Below, piece after piece: positions 17,957-26,863 of a DNA stretch of 64,000 nucleotides (position 1 is its first letter; each line of letters starts with the position of its first letter). Origin of the DNA: Enterobacter genomosp. O (GTDB taxonomy: Bacteria; Pseudomonadota; Gammaproteobacteria; Enterobacterales; Enterobacteriaceae); the NCBI RefSeq assembly GCF_001022965.1, contig NZ_LECZ01000022.1, positions 1 to 64,000 of the forward strand. The letters are read 5' to 3'. The notes beneath the pieces were generated by a model. The model was given only the letters and a program-made list of their open reading frames with translations. It was not told the origin of the DNA and made no database searches. The position numbers and the translations under genes are program-made.

Positions 17957-18439
17957 TTACGCTTCTTTGTTCTCTTTGATGTTCCAGCCAGCGCTGCTTT
18001 CAGCACCTTTACCACCGGCAGTGGTCTGCTCCCAGTACTGCTGTTTCACTTTCGCAGCCTGGAATGCATAGGTCACACCAACGGTATCGCCGTTGTCTGC
18101 ACCGGTGTACTGAACAGAAGTGACCAGCACATCTTCCAGCGTGATGCGGGTATATTCCACCTGCTGGCCGCCGGCTTTACAGACGGACAACTCAACTTTG
18201 GTCAGGTGTTTACCGCTGGCGCAGTGTTTCAGGATTGCTGTGGTGGATTTGTCGATCAGGGCGTTTACGTGCAGATCGTTAAAGTTAACTTTACCGGCAC
18301 CGCCGCCACCGCCAACGCTCATATTACCCGGCTGGGAAGCGCCCCAGGAGAAGGAGGTAATATCAGTCCAGCCGGTGTGGTTAGAATCTTTAGATTCGCC
18401 AGTAACACCCTCGACCTTCAGAAACATATCAATAGCCAT
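17957..18439 (-). CDS. hcp: Hcp / TssD tube protein
   Basis: A 160-residue Hcp1-type protein: MAIDMFLKVEGVTGESKD, FSWGASQPGNMSVGGGGGAGKVNFNDL (about 32-58), and VSVQYTGADN-like SVQYTGADNGDTVGVTYAFQAAKV near residue 115-135. Hexamers stack to form the inner T6SS tube and can chaperone small effectors. I use ATG 18439-18437, the standard Hcp start, rather than the longer open frame to 18508. It stands alone between a 180-bp upstream region and a downstream hairpin, suggesting its own promoter and strong expression. Confidence 0.97.
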   Translation of the reverse strand: MAIDMFLKVEGVTGESKDSNHTGWTDITSFSWGASQPGNMSVGGGGGAGKVNFNDLHVNALIDKSTTAILKHCASGKHLTKVELSVCKAGGQQVEYTRITLEDVLVTSVQYTGADNGDTVGVTYAFQAAKVKQQYWEQTTAGGKGAESSAGWNIKENKEA

Positions 18440-18550
18440 AATATCTACTCTTCGTGGATGAACAATATTGCTTTCGAAAAAGCACTTATATGGCAAACAG
18501 GAAAGCATGGGGCTGAATAAAACCGTCCATATTTTACCTCTGCCTCACAT

Positions 18551-18570
18551 CAAATGACCCGTGTCATTTG
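18551..18570. promoter_or_regulatory. Inverted repeat upstream of hcp, candidate operator
   Basis: Perfect 8-bp inverted repeat CAAATGAC-CCGT-GTCATTTG, 112 bp upstream of the hcp start codon in the only non-coding gap (18440-18619) ahead of hcp. It is not followed by a U-tract in either direction, so an operator is more likely than a terminator. The regulator is unknown; I see no convincing -10/-35 pair that fixes the promoter. Confidence 0.45.
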
Positions 18571-18619
18571 ACAGTCTTACATTCCCCCTGAATGAACGGA
18601 AAGAATGTGAAGTCTTTTA

Positions 18620-19039
18620 CTACTGCGGGTTATCCTGAATCCAGGTACGATCAGGATCGCCAATGATGACTTGCGGAACCAGTTTGTTCAGTTCGTCGCT
18701 ATGATAAAGACGTAAACAGTTTAAGGTTACGCCTTTGACATCGGGTTTTCGCTCTGAATGAAAACCGTTAATTTGATTTTTATATTTTCCAATGAGGGCA
18801 TTCACTTTATCAGTTCCATTTTCGGCATCAAAAGGTATCCACTCAATAAATGCACTCGCACTGCGGGCCGCATCAGCAGAAAACTGGCTGCCTTTATCTG
18901 CCACCTGCGCGAGACAGCGCGCCAGAACTAAATCTTTTAAAACCTGCCGGTATGTTTGCTGATGATAAAAATCAGGATAGTTATTTCCGGCACACACATA
19001 AAAAGTCATAAACGCGAGGAAAAATAAGAAATGTTTCAA
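18620..19039 (-). CDS. tai4: Tai4-family T6SS amidase immunity protein (copy A)
   Basis: A 139-residue protein with a signal peptide (LKHFLFFLAFMTFYVCA) and a clear Tai4 core: YRQVLKDLVLARCLAQVADKG, AARSASAFIEWIPFD, KVNALIGKYKNQI and VTLNCLRLYHSDELNKLV. Tai4 protects the periplasm from the amidase Tae4. I choose the TTG at 19039-19037, which has AAGGA at good spacing and starts exactly at the signal peptide; the longer frame to 19120 would put 27 charged residues ahead of the signal and overlap the upstream gene. No amidase gene is present in the window. Confidence 0.82.
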   Translation of the reverse strand: MKHFLFFLAFMTFYVCAGNNYPDFYHQQTYRQVLKDLVLARCLAQVADKGSQFSADAARSASAFIEWIPFDAENGTDKVNALIGKYKNQINGFHSERKPDVKGVTLNCLRLYHSDELNKLVPQVIIGDPDRTWIQDNPQ

Positions 19040-19088
19040 CTTATATCCTTTGCCCCAGGCCCCGCAGCGCCTCAACCCACTTAAAATA

Positions 19089-19322
19089 CTAGATTTTCTC
19101 TTTCCATTTCTCTGCGACAATGTATATGCCTATCGCTAATGAATTAAGGCCAGCACATAAGAACCCATGCATTGCAATTCGCGGGACATCTTCCGGCCAG
19201 CTAAAGATAAAAAGATAGTAGCTGGATACCGTCACAAACAGCATGAATGAAATTATTAGCAACGTATAAATGGTTAAATAGCTGATGAATTTCCGTATTA
19301 ACGCTTTCACAGTCAAATTCAT
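19089..19322 (-). CDS. Small two-helix membrane protein
   Basis: A 77-residue ORF, Lys/Arg-capped, with two hydrophobic helices (about 13-41 and 50-69). It lies between the terminator after tssC and the Tai4-like gene, with weak ribosome binding upstream (GAGATAGCTA). Unknown family; could be an immunity-like protein or a remnant of a deleted module. Confidence 0.5.
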   Translation of the reverse strand: MNLTVKALIRKFISYLTIYTLLIISFMLFVTVSSYYLFIFSWPEDVPRIAMHGFLCAGLNSLAIGIYIVAEKWKEKI

Positions 19323-19342
19323 TAGCTATCTCGTATTCCCCG

Positions 19343-19370
19343 AAAAGTTGCCGGCCCAATGGGCCGGCAA
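19343..19370 (-). terminator. Rho-independent terminator after tssC
   Basis: Perfect 10-bp arms TTGCCGGCCC / GGGCCGGCAA with a 3-base loop, 6 bp past the tssC stop, followed on the minus strand by CTTTTCGGGG. Ends the tssJ-to-tssC structural transcript and separates it from the Hcp/cargo genes. Confidence 0.85.
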
Positions 19371-19376
19371 TCATCA

Positions 19377-20876
19377 TCACGCGTCTTTCGTCTTCAGCGA
19401 CGGCAGTTTTGAAACCAGACGCAGGGAAACGGTCAGACCTTCCAGCTGGTAGTGTGGACGCAGGAAGAACTTCGCGGCGTAGTAGCCCGGGTTGTCTTCA
19501 ATTTCCTGCACCTGCACTTCCGCAGCCGCCAGCGGTTTGCGGGACTTGGTTTCCTGAGAGGAGTTAGCCGGGTCACCGTCCACGTAGTTCATTACCCAGT
19601 CGTTCAGCCAGCGTTCCATCTCTTCGCGCTCGCGGAAGGAGCCGATTTTGTCGCGCACGATACACTTCAGGTAGTGGGCAAAGCGGCAGCAGGCGAACAG
19701 GTACGGCAGACGGGAGGCCAGGCGTGCGTTAGCGGTCGCATCCGGGTCGTGGTACTCCGCCGGTTTTTGCAGAGACTGCGCGCCGATGAAGGCGGCAAAG
19801 TCAGAGTTTTTGCGGTGAACCAGCGGCATAAAGCCGTTTTTCGCCAGCTCGGCTTCACGACGGTCGCTGATGGCGATCTCGGTTGGGCACTTCATGTCCA
19901 CGCCGCCGTCGTCGCTCGGGAAGGTGTGGCACGGCAGGTTTTCTACCGCCCCGCCGGACTCCACGCCGCGAATCGAGGTGCACCAGCCGTATTCTTTAAA
20001 GGAGCGGTTGATGTTGGCGGCCATCGCATAGGCGGCGTTCGCCCAGGAGTAGCTGTTGTGGTTCGCGCCGTCGGTCTGCTCTTCAAAGTCAAAGCTGTCG
20101 ACCGGGTTCGTGCGAATGCCATACGGCAGGCGCGACAGGAAGCGCGGCATCACCAGACCGAGATAGCGGGCATCTTCGGATTCACGCAGTGAACGCCAGG
20201 CCGCGTATTCGGTGTTCTGGAAGATCTTGGTCAGGTCGCGCGGGTTAGCCAGCTCCTGCCAGGACTCCATCTGCATCACGCCCGGTGCGGTACCGGTGAT
20301 AAACGGACAGTGTGCCGCAGAACCGATGCGCGCCATTTCACCCAGCAGCTCAACGTCCTGCGGGCTGTGGTCGAAGTAGTAGTCGCCGACGATGCAGCCA
20401 AACGGCTCGCCACCGAACTGACCGTACTCCTGCTCGTAGATCTTCTTGAAGATCGGGCTCTGATCCCAGCCCACGCCCTTGTAGCGCTTCAGGGTACGGC
20501 CCAGCTCCTGCTTGGAGATGCTCATAAAGCGGATCTTCAGCATCTCGTCAGTTTCAGTGTTGTTCACCAGGTAGCTCAGGCCGCGCCAGGCGCTCTCCAG
20601 CTTCTGAAACTCGTCGTGGTGAATAATCTGGTTGACCTGCTGCGACAGCTGCTCATCGATACCCGCAATCAGGTTCTGAATGGTGCGGTAGGTATCGTTT
20701 GAGAAGGTGACGGTATTTTCCAGCGCCTGCTGCGCCAGGGTTTTCACCGCGCTTTCTACGGCGGAGCGCGCCTGGTCGGTTTTCGGGCGGAACTCTTTGT
20801 TCAGCAGCGCGCTGAATTCATCCTGGCTGAACGCCTGACCCGCCTGCTGCTCATGTTGTTGAGTCTGGTTGCTCAT
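19377..20876 (-). CDS. tssC: TssC (VipB), large sheath protein
   Basis: A 499-residue protein with hallmark TssC sequences: HHDEFQKLESAWRGLSYLVNNTETDEMLKIRFMSISK (about 85-121), YGQFGGEPFGCIVGDYYFDHSP, PFITGTAPGVMQM, and the closing PGYYAAKFFLRPHYQLEGLTVSLRLVSKLP. With TssB it builds the contractile sheath. Starts 3 bp after tssB. Confidence 0.97.
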   Translation of the reverse strand: MSNQTQQHEQQAGQAFSQDEFSALLNKEFRPKTDQARSAVESAVKTLAQQALENTVTFSNDTYRTIQNLIAGIDEQLSQQVNQIIHHDEFQKLESAWRGLSYLVNNTETDEMLKIRFMSISKQELGRTLKRYKGVGWDQSPIFKKIYEQEYGQFGGEPFGCIVGDYYFDHSPQDVELLGEMARIGSAAHCPFITGTAPGVMQMESWQELANPRDLTKIFQNTEYAAWRSLRESEDARYLGLVMPRFLSRLPYGIRTNPVDSFDFEEQTDGANHNSYSWANAAYAMAANINRSFKEYGWCTSIRGVESGGAVENLPCHTFPSDDGGVDMKCPTEIAISDRREAELAKNGFMPLVHRKNSDFAAFIGAQSLQKPAEYHDPDATANARLASRLPYLFACCRFAHYLKCIVRDKIGSFREREEMERWLNDWVMNYVDGDPANSSQETKSRKPLAAAEVQVQEIEDNPGYYAAKFFLRPHYQLEGLTVSLRLVSKLPSLKTKDA

Positions 20877-20879
20877 CGA

Positions 20880-21404
20880 TTATTCCTCGCTACCTTTCGC
20901 GCTTTCGTCATTTTTCGGCAACTGGCTCAGGGATTTGAGCAGCGTCGGATCCTGCAGAATTTTAGCGATCAGCTCTTCCGCACCGTTTTTGCCGTCCATG
21001 TAGGTCAGCAGGTTGGAGAGCTGAGTACGCGCTTCCAGCAGCTTGTTCAGCGGCTCTACCTTGCGGGCCACCGCATCCGGCAGGAAGTCGTCCATGCTGT
21101 CGAAGGTCAGATCGACGTTGAGCTTGCCTTCGCCGGTCAGGGTGTTATCCACCTGGAACGCCACGCGCGGCTTCAGCGCCTTCATGCGTTCGTCAAAGTT
21201 GTCGATGTCGATTTCGAGGAACTTACGCTCATCCACGGCCGGCAGGTTTTCCACCGGTTTGCCGACCAGATCGGCCATGACGCCCATCACGAACGGCAGC
21301 TGAATTTTACGTTCTGCACCGTAGATCTCTACGTCGTACTCGATCTGCACGCGGGGGGCACGGTTACGTGCGATGAATTTCTGCCCACTGTTACTCATTG
21401 CCAT
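20880..21404 (-). CDS. tssB: TssB (VipA), small sheath protein
   Basis: A 174-residue protein: SGQKFIARNRAPRVQIEYDVEIYGAERKIQLPFVMGVMADL (about 5-46), followed by FLEIDIDNFDERMKALKPRVAFQV and VRTQLSNLLTYMDGK-like EARTQLSNLLTYMDGK. The ATG at 21404-21402 (MAMSNSG) has GGAG six bases upstream. Forms the sheath with TssC and carries the site recognised by ClpV via TssC. Confidence 0.96.
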   Translation of the reverse strand: MAMSNSGQKFIARNRAPRVQIEYDVEIYGAERKIQLPFVMGVMADLVGKPVENLPAVDERKFLEIDIDNFDERMKALKPRVAFQVDNTLTGEGKLNVDLTFDSMDDFLPDAVARKVEPLNKLLEARTQLSNLLTYMDGKNGAEELIAKILQDPTLLKSLSQLPKNDESAKGSEE

Positions 21405-21479
21405 GATGTTCTCCATCAAAGATGCGCGGTGAAGGTGAAACGGCAGGCTCCATGCCTGTCGTCATAATGCCTGGACGCG

Positions 21480-22496
21480 TTATTCGCGGCGTCCAAAGAT
21501 GTTTTCCAGTTGGTTAACGCCGTCTGGCGCCAGGTCGCGAATAATGTCCATAAAGTTAAGTTCTGACAGCCGCTGCACCCGTTCAATCATCAGCGGCGCG
21601 GGGTGGCTCGGTTCGTACTGTGCAAAATACTGCTTCGCTTTTTCCAGCATCAGCTGGGCGTCGGCGCGGCTGGTGACCTGCACGCTGCGCCAGTCGGTGA
21701 CCTGCTGAACGGGTTGCGCTGCCGCAGGCTGCGGCTCGGCGTGCTGTTCAGCCTGCGCCTCCCGGTTCGGCAGGAGCTTGCTGATGTCGGTCACCTGACA
21801 GGCGCTGGCAACCAGTCCAACGGTTTTCAAAAGCTGCTCCATCTCCGGCACCCCGCTTTCGCCGAGATAGCCGGTGAGCAGATCGCGAATCGCCAGCAGG
21901 CGTTCGTTAATGACGATAACCGCTGCGGTTCCCGGCTGGTCGCCGCGGGCCAGCTCGTCAATCAGCCGTGGACGGCCGCCGGGATAGTCCGGGCATTCCG
22001 TCTTACTGCCGTCCAGCAGTGCCTGGGCATCCCGGAGCGAAATTTCATCCCCGTTCGAGCGGAGCAGCGAGGCGTTGCGTACCGCGACGGTGAGGTCAGA
22101 TTTATCGCTCAGCCCGGCGAGGGCGTTGATGCGGTAGAACGGATCGGTTTCGCCATACTCTTCCAGCAGCGGGTAGAGTTGCTCCCAGTAACGGGTCAGG
22201 GCTTCCTGCACCAGTAACAGCCCGTCTGCATAGCCCGCGAGTCCACGGCGACGTGTCCAGGCATGGGTTAATGCCAGCAGGACGCGAAGATCTTTGGTGC
22301 GGGTCAGCAGGCTGGTAGCGAATTTTTCTACCGTGTTCCAGTCAGCGGGCTCTGCCGGAATAATGGTGTCGCCAAACTGTTGTTCCGCTTTCCCCTGACT
22401 TGCCTGATTCATGATCTGGAAATCAGCATCATACTCCAGGTTTTCGCCACAGGGTTTGTCGGGGCTTATTGGCGCGAGAAATTCTTCGATATTCAT
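21480..22496 (-). CDS. tssA: TssA baseplate/sheath cap protein (ImpA)
   Basis: A 338-residue ImpA_N protein: MNIEEFLAPISPDKPCGENLEYDADF (the diagnostic N-terminus), DWNTVEKFATSLLTRTKDLRVLLALTHAWTRRRGLAGYADGL (about 53-95), a Glu/Gln/Pro-rich linker near 245-262 and a short C-terminal domain EPSHPAPLMIERVQRLSELNFMDIIRDLAPDG. The short C-terminus places it with the TssA1-like forms that cap or anchor the growing tail. Confidence 0.94.
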   Translation of the reverse strand: MNIEEFLAPISPDKPCGENLEYDADFQIMNQASQGKAEQQFGDTIIPAEPADWNTVEKFATSLLTRTKDLRVLLALTHAWTRRRGLAGYADGLLLVQEALTRYWEQLYPLLEEYGETDPFYRINALAGLSDKSDLTVAVRNASLLRSNGDEISLRDAQALLDGSKTECPDYPGGRPRLIDELARGDQPGTAAVIVINERLLAIRDLLTGYLGESGVPEMEQLLKTVGLVASACQVTDISKLLPNREAQAEQHAEPQPAAAQPVQQVTDWRSVQVTSRADAQLMLEKAKQYFAQYEPSHPAPLMIERVQRLSELNFMDIIRDLAPDGVNQLENIFGRRE

Positions 22497-22507
22497 AAGA
22501 TCCCTGC

Positions 22508-23224
22508 TTATTCAAACATAGGCGGATAAAGACCGTGACGGCCCGGGCGAGCGCCTCCTGCCGGATCGAACAGCAGGGTGAAAAGCTGCCCGGTAAAATT
22601 ACCGCTGTGAACGTGGGTGTACAGCGGGTAGCCGTCGCAGCGGTTGGTCCACCAGTAGCTGGTCTGACGAAGCGGGTCAAAACACTCTGCCGCCTGAGGC
22701 CAGCCCAGCGTGCTTTGGCCGTCCTCGTCATAGCCAATCACATCAAGGATATCGGAACGCTTTTGCGGCTCGACGGGCTGAGGGGCCGGAATGGACATCA
22801 GCATCTCGTCCAGCTGCGAGGCGGAAAAACTGTTGCGCACCGCGTGCAGCCCCAGGCGTCCAAGCTGCTGATACCAGCTCTCGGCCTGACTGAGCAGATT
22901 AGTCGACCACTCTGACGGGGCGAAGCTCAGTTGCAGGCAAACCGGGTACTGTCGGCCAACGCTGTCGCGGCCGGGCAGCAGGCAGCCCATCTGGATCATC
23001 TGGCTGCCCAGCATAGGCGGTACAACAAAATTCCAGACCGGCGCTTTGTGGAACTGTCGCTCGCCGCTGCGCAGCTCTTCCTGCTGCCAGGCCAGCAGAC
23101 CAACCTGGAACCAGTGGGACCACTGGCGCTGTAAGGTGTCAGGAAAGCGGCGCTGCAAAAAATCTCCGGCGCTGGGTAATTTGCCATACCAGCTGTAGCG
23201 GTTCATCGCAGGGGTATTCGTCAT
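22508..23224 (-). CDS. tagF: TagF, T6SS negative regulator
   Basis: A 238-residue DUF2094 protein: RYSWYGKLPSAGDFLQRRFP near the start, APVWNFVVPPMLGSQMIQMGCLLPGRDSVGRQYPVCLQL (about 68-106) and GWPQAAECFDPLRQTSYWWT. TagF restrains assembly post-translationally, sometimes fused with PppA; here they are separate. I use ATG 23224-23222, matching the family start, 16 bp after the tssM stop. Confidence 0.93.
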   Translation of the reverse strand: MTNTPAMNRYSWYGKLPSAGDFLQRRFPDTLQRQWSHWFQVGLLAWQQEELRSGERQFHKAPVWNFVVPPMLGSQMIQMGCLLPGRDSVGRQYPVCLQLSFAPSEWSTNLLSQAESWYQQLGRLGLHAVRNSFSASQLDEMLMSIPAPQPVEPQKRSDILDVIGYDEDGQSTLGWPQAAECFDPLRQTSYWWTNRCDGYPLYTHVHSGNFTGQLFTLLFDPAGGARPGRHGLYPPMFE

Positions 23225-23240
23225 ACGGCTGTCCTTGCGG

Positions 23241-26200
23241 TTATGGGCATGAGAAACGAGGAAGCTGGAACGGGTTGCGAATGCTGTTTGGCGCAAACTC
23301 CAGCGTGACCTGATGTCCGTCAACGTTGAAGGTGGCCTGACGGCTCAGGCTCCCCGCGCCCGGGCTGGTGCTCGCTTTATCGAAGAAGCGGTTCAGCGCC
23401 CAGGCACCGTTCGTCACCAGCGTCGCCGTGCTGCCGTTCGCCAGCCCCAGTTGCATACGGACCTGGTTGGTGCCGCCCGGCCCCGGCCAGTTCATGATCT
23501 GCACGGCCTGCGGGCCGTGGCTGTAGCGCAGCAGCTGGCCGTCAACGTCCAGCGTCAGGTTCAGAATGGTGTTATCCATCCGCACGGTGCGTACCGTCAC
23601 CTTGAAAGACGGCGTGGTTGCGCCGTTGGCAAAGAAGGCGTCGCGAATGGACTGGGCCTGCTGGAACGGTCTCAGCAGCCCTTCGCTTCCCGGCAGCGTT
23701 TTACCGTCGATGCCCGGCATAAAGCGCCAGTTTGCCTGCGTGGTATCCACTTTATTGGTCAGGTTGTCGCGGAAGAAGGCGTCCATCAGCCCGGTGCCGG
23801 GGGCAAACATGCGCGCGAGATCGTCAGGGGTGACCTCGGTGCTGGCGCTGCGCACCAGCGGGTAGCGACCGGCAATCGCCTGGCGACAGAACCCGCCCAC
23901 TTCAACGTTGATGCGCTTACGCACGTTTTCCAGGTCACGGCGCTGGGTATCGCTGCTGGCGCCCACCGCCATATTGCTGAACATGGTTTGCAGCCCGCCC
24001 GGCAGACGACCGGCGCTGGCCTGCAGGCGGCTTATCGCCTCGCCGCCCGGCGCCGGCATGCCGCTGTTGGCGGCGTCCTGCACGGCGGTCAGATAACGGT
24101 AAAGCTCGTCCACCTGCTTGAGAAAATCGTCAAATACGATGGTCTTCCCGCCCTTCTCCAGCGGCTGCGCCAGCTCAATCATCGGCGCATAGTGGTCGGT
24201 CACCAGCTGCTCCGGCGCCTGCGTGACCACGGCAGCCTGCGTCGGGGCATTGTCATTATTGCTGAACAGCGCTTCCAGCGTACGGGTGGCGCGGTTGCTC
24301 TGATCCTGCGCTTTACCCGCATCTTCTGGCGCGGGCGCATTGCGCGACAGCGTCAGCACCTGGCTCAGGTTCTGCACCAGACGGCGCAGCGGCGAGTTTG
24401 CGCCCGAAAGCAGGCGCGCGGTGTTGATGCGCTGGGAAAGGTCGGCGCTGTTGTTCAGCTGAATGTCGGCGAGAAAGCGATCCCAGTTAGCGATAAAGTC
24501 GCGCATGTAGAGCTGGCGCACGGCGTTATCGATCTGCTGTTTATCTTCCTGCGTCGTGGCGGCCCCCAGCACCCAGGCGTCGTCCTCGTGCAGGGCGGTG
24601 GTGACGCTGTCAATCTGGCCGTTAAAGCTTTTCCAGTAGCCGTCCGGCGTATAGAGCCCCGGCACGCCTTCGCTCACCGGCTTGCCGCTTTTGCGTGAAA
24701 ACACCAGCTCGCTCTGCGGTCCGCCCAGGTCGGAAAGGGAGACCGGCTTCAGGTTTTCATCATGCTCCAGCAGGCGCTTGAGACGACCGTACACCCGCGT
24801 GGAGAGCGGCTGCTGGTTGATCATCGCCCTTTCGCGCGCAACCAGGGATTCATCCTGCGCGTACGGGGAGGCCTGAATCTTCGGCTCCAGCAGCTGCGTC
24901 AGGTGCCATTCGAGCTCTTGCAGCTGCGCCTTCGTGACGTTCTGCGGCAGGTTACGCTGCAGGTTGAGCATCACCCACGAGTGCAGGAATTTGCCGTCAT
25001 AGTGCTTCGGCTGATACAGCATCTGATAGGCTTTCAGCGCTTCATAGCTGTATTCCACATCGCTGCCGTTGTCGTTGCGGAGCCATGTGGTAATGTGCAT
25101 GGCGACGGCGGGCAACAGCATCTGATCCAGCGCTTTCTGGTACAGAGACTGGGAAGCATCGCTGACGTCATCCCCACGATAAAGCCCCATACGGCGGGAA
25201 ACGGGCGGATCGTTCACGTCAAACGCGTCGCTTTTCGGCAGGTCTACCAGACCGTTCAGCAGCGGCAGCAGATCGAACAGGTCACGCTGGGTCTGGCTCT
25301 GCAGCGCTTTGCTCTGCTGGTCCAGCAGCGGCACCTTCGCATCCACCTCTTCCAGATAGGCCTTGTTTTTGGCATAGCTGGTCAGCCACAGCCCGCCCAG
25401 AATCACCAGCAGGGCCAGCAGCGCCGCGTAGCCGGACCAGATCACGGCCCGGTTGCGCAGTTCCCACCAGCGGTTTTCTCCGGCGATCCCGGCTTCCTGG
25501 AAAATGACGTTTTGCAGCAGGTTCTTAATGAAGAAGCTCTGGCCTTTCGCCCCCGGGATAGGGGCCTCTTTGCTGACCGAATCCCAGCGATCCGCCTCCG
25601 CCCCTTCCGGCAGCGACAGCGCACGGTTCAGTTCGCCCATCACGCGGTCGAACGGCATGCCTTCCTGCGTGCCGCTGGCGAAGTAGATCCCGCGCGGGGA
25701 GAATTCGGTTTCGAAGTTGGAGCGGGCGAAGACCGTGCTCAGGTAATCCGCCAGCAGCGGACGCAGCGCGGCGAACTCCTGTGGGAAGAGATACGCTTCG
25801 GCACGGGCTTTCGCGTCGTGCTCTTTCAGCATCGTTTCCGGTAGCCCGGCATCGAGGCGCTGCTGTAAAAGCGAAAACTCCTGCTGGAAGTTGCCCATCA
25901 GGTCGTAGTCGGCGTGTTTGGTTTGTTCCCACGGCAGCGTAAAGCCCCAGATCTGGTCGCGCTGCGCTTTGTCGTAGTCGGCAAACCAGGCGCGGAAGCC
26001 TTTAAGCAGGTCGGCCTTGGTCACCATCACGTACACCGGGAAGCGGATGCCCAGCTGTTCATGCAGCTCGGACAGACGCTGACGCAGATTCACCGCCTGC
26101 TGGCGGGACGCCTCGGCAGACTGGGTAAGCAGGTCAGAAATGCTGATGGTAATGATGACGCCGTTGATCGGCTGGCGGCGGCGATACTTGCGCAGCAGGT

Positions 26201-26861
26201 TGATAAACTCCAGCCATTCGCCGGCGTCCTGCACCTGCTCGCTCTCCTGCGTGGTGTAGCGCCCTGCCGTGTCCAGCAGCACCGCCTCGTTGGTGAACCA
26301 CCAGTCGCAGTTGCGCGTGCCGCCGATGCCCCGCAGCGCGGTCTTACCGAAACGATCCGCCAGCGGGAACTGCAGCCCGGAGTTGACCAGCGCCGTGGTT
26401 TTACCCGAGCCCGGCGCGCCGATAATGACGTACCACGGCAGCTGATAGAGATATTGCGTGCTGAAGCGCTGGGTCCACTGGGCACCCTGTCCCGCTTTGC
26501 TGAAGTGCGCTTTTTTCAGCATTTGCGCGGCTTCATCAAAGCGGCTGGCGAGGATCTGCTCCTCGCTGTTCAGCCGCTTCTGCGGATCCGCCGCTTCCGG
26601 GCTGGCGGTGTTCTCTTTGAGCTTGTCCATCAGCTTGCGGTTCAGCCAGGCATTGTACAGCCGCGGCAGAATGTGGCCCTGCGCCCAGAGCAGATAGACC
26701 ACGGCGATGCTGATTATGCGGTTCTGTTCGGACTCAAGCGGCCGGGTGTCCACGATGGACAACAGGGGACCAATCATCCAGATCACCGCCGCCAGCGCCG
26801 TTACGCCGAGGAAGCTCCACAGAATGCGGTTGGTCAAAATGGAAAGAAGTGTAGTCAGCAT
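23241..26861 (-). CDS. tssM: TssM (IcmF), inner-membrane core protein
   Basis: A 1206-residue protein with two N-terminal transmembrane helices (about 12-34 and 47-64), a cytoplasmic GTPase-like domain with Walker A GAPGSGKTT (148-156) and LLDTAGRYT, a third helix near 480-500 (AVIWSGYAALLALLVILGGLWL) and a long periplasmic region ending in the TssJ-binding C-terminal beta domain. TssM with TssL and TssJ forms the membrane complex. Length and organisation are normal. It lies 2 bp after tssL. Confidence 0.96.
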   Translation of the reverse strand: MLTTLLSILTNRILWSFLGVTALAAVIWMIGPLLSIVDTRPLESEQNRIISIAVVYLLWAQGHILPRLYNAWLNRKLMDKLKENTASPEAADPQKRLNSEEQILASRFDEAAQMLKKAHFSKAGQGAQWTQRFSTQYLYQLPWYVIIGAPGSGKTTALVNSGLQFPLADRFGKTALRGIGGTRNCDWWFTNEAVLLDTAGRYTTQESEQVQDAGEWLEFINLLRKYRRRQPINGVIITISISDLLTQSAEASRQQAVNLRQRLSELHEQLGIRFPVYVMVTKADLLKGFRAWFADYDKAQRDQIWGFTLPWEQTKHADYDLMGNFQQEFSLLQQRLDAGLPETMLKEHDAKARAEAYLFPQEFAALRPLLADYLSTVFARSNFETEFSPRGIYFASGTQEGMPFDRVMGELNRALSLPEGAEADRWDSVSKEAPIPGAKGQSFFIKNLLQNVIFQEAGIAGENRWWELRNRAVIWSGYAALLALLVILGGLWLTSYAKNKAYLEEVDAKVPLLDQQSKALQSQTQRDLFDLLPLLNGLVDLPKSDAFDVNDPPVSRRMGLYRGDDVSDASQSLYQKALDQMLLPAVAMHITTWLRNDNGSDVEYSYEALKAYQMLYQPKHYDGKFLHSWVMLNLQRNLPQNVTKAQLQELEWHLTQLLEPKIQASPYAQDESLVARERAMINQQPLSTRVYGRLKRLLEHDENLKPVSLSDLGGPQSELVFSRKSGKPVSEGVPGLYTPDGYWKSFNGQIDSVTTALHEDDAWVLGAATTQEDKQQIDNAVRQLYMRDFIANWDRFLADIQLNNSADLSQRINTARLLSGANSPLRRLVQNLSQVLTLSRNAPAPEDAGKAQDQSNRATRTLEALFSNNDNAPTQAAVVTQAPEQLVTDHYAPMIELAQPLEKGGKTIVFDDFLKQVDELYRYLTAVQDAANSGMPAPGGEAISRLQASAGRLPGGLQTMFSNMAVGASSDTQRRDLENVRKRINVEVGGFCRQAIAGRYPLVRSASTEVTPDDLARMFAPGTGLMDAFFRDNLTNKVDTTQANWRFMPGIDGKTLPGSEGLLRPFQQAQSIRDAFFANGATTPSFKVTVRTVRMDNTILNLTLDVDGQLLRYSHGPQAVQIMNWPGPGGTNQVRMQLGLANGSTATLVTNGAWALNRFFDKASTSPGAGSLSRQATFNVDGHQVTLEFAPNSIRNPFQLPRFSCP

Positions 26862-26863
26862 CC

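Noticed and set aside
19040..19120. Extended start for the Tai4-like gene (copy A)
   Set aside because: It would put a basic 27-residue leader before a clear signal peptide and overlap the upstream ORF; the TTG with AAGGA is better.
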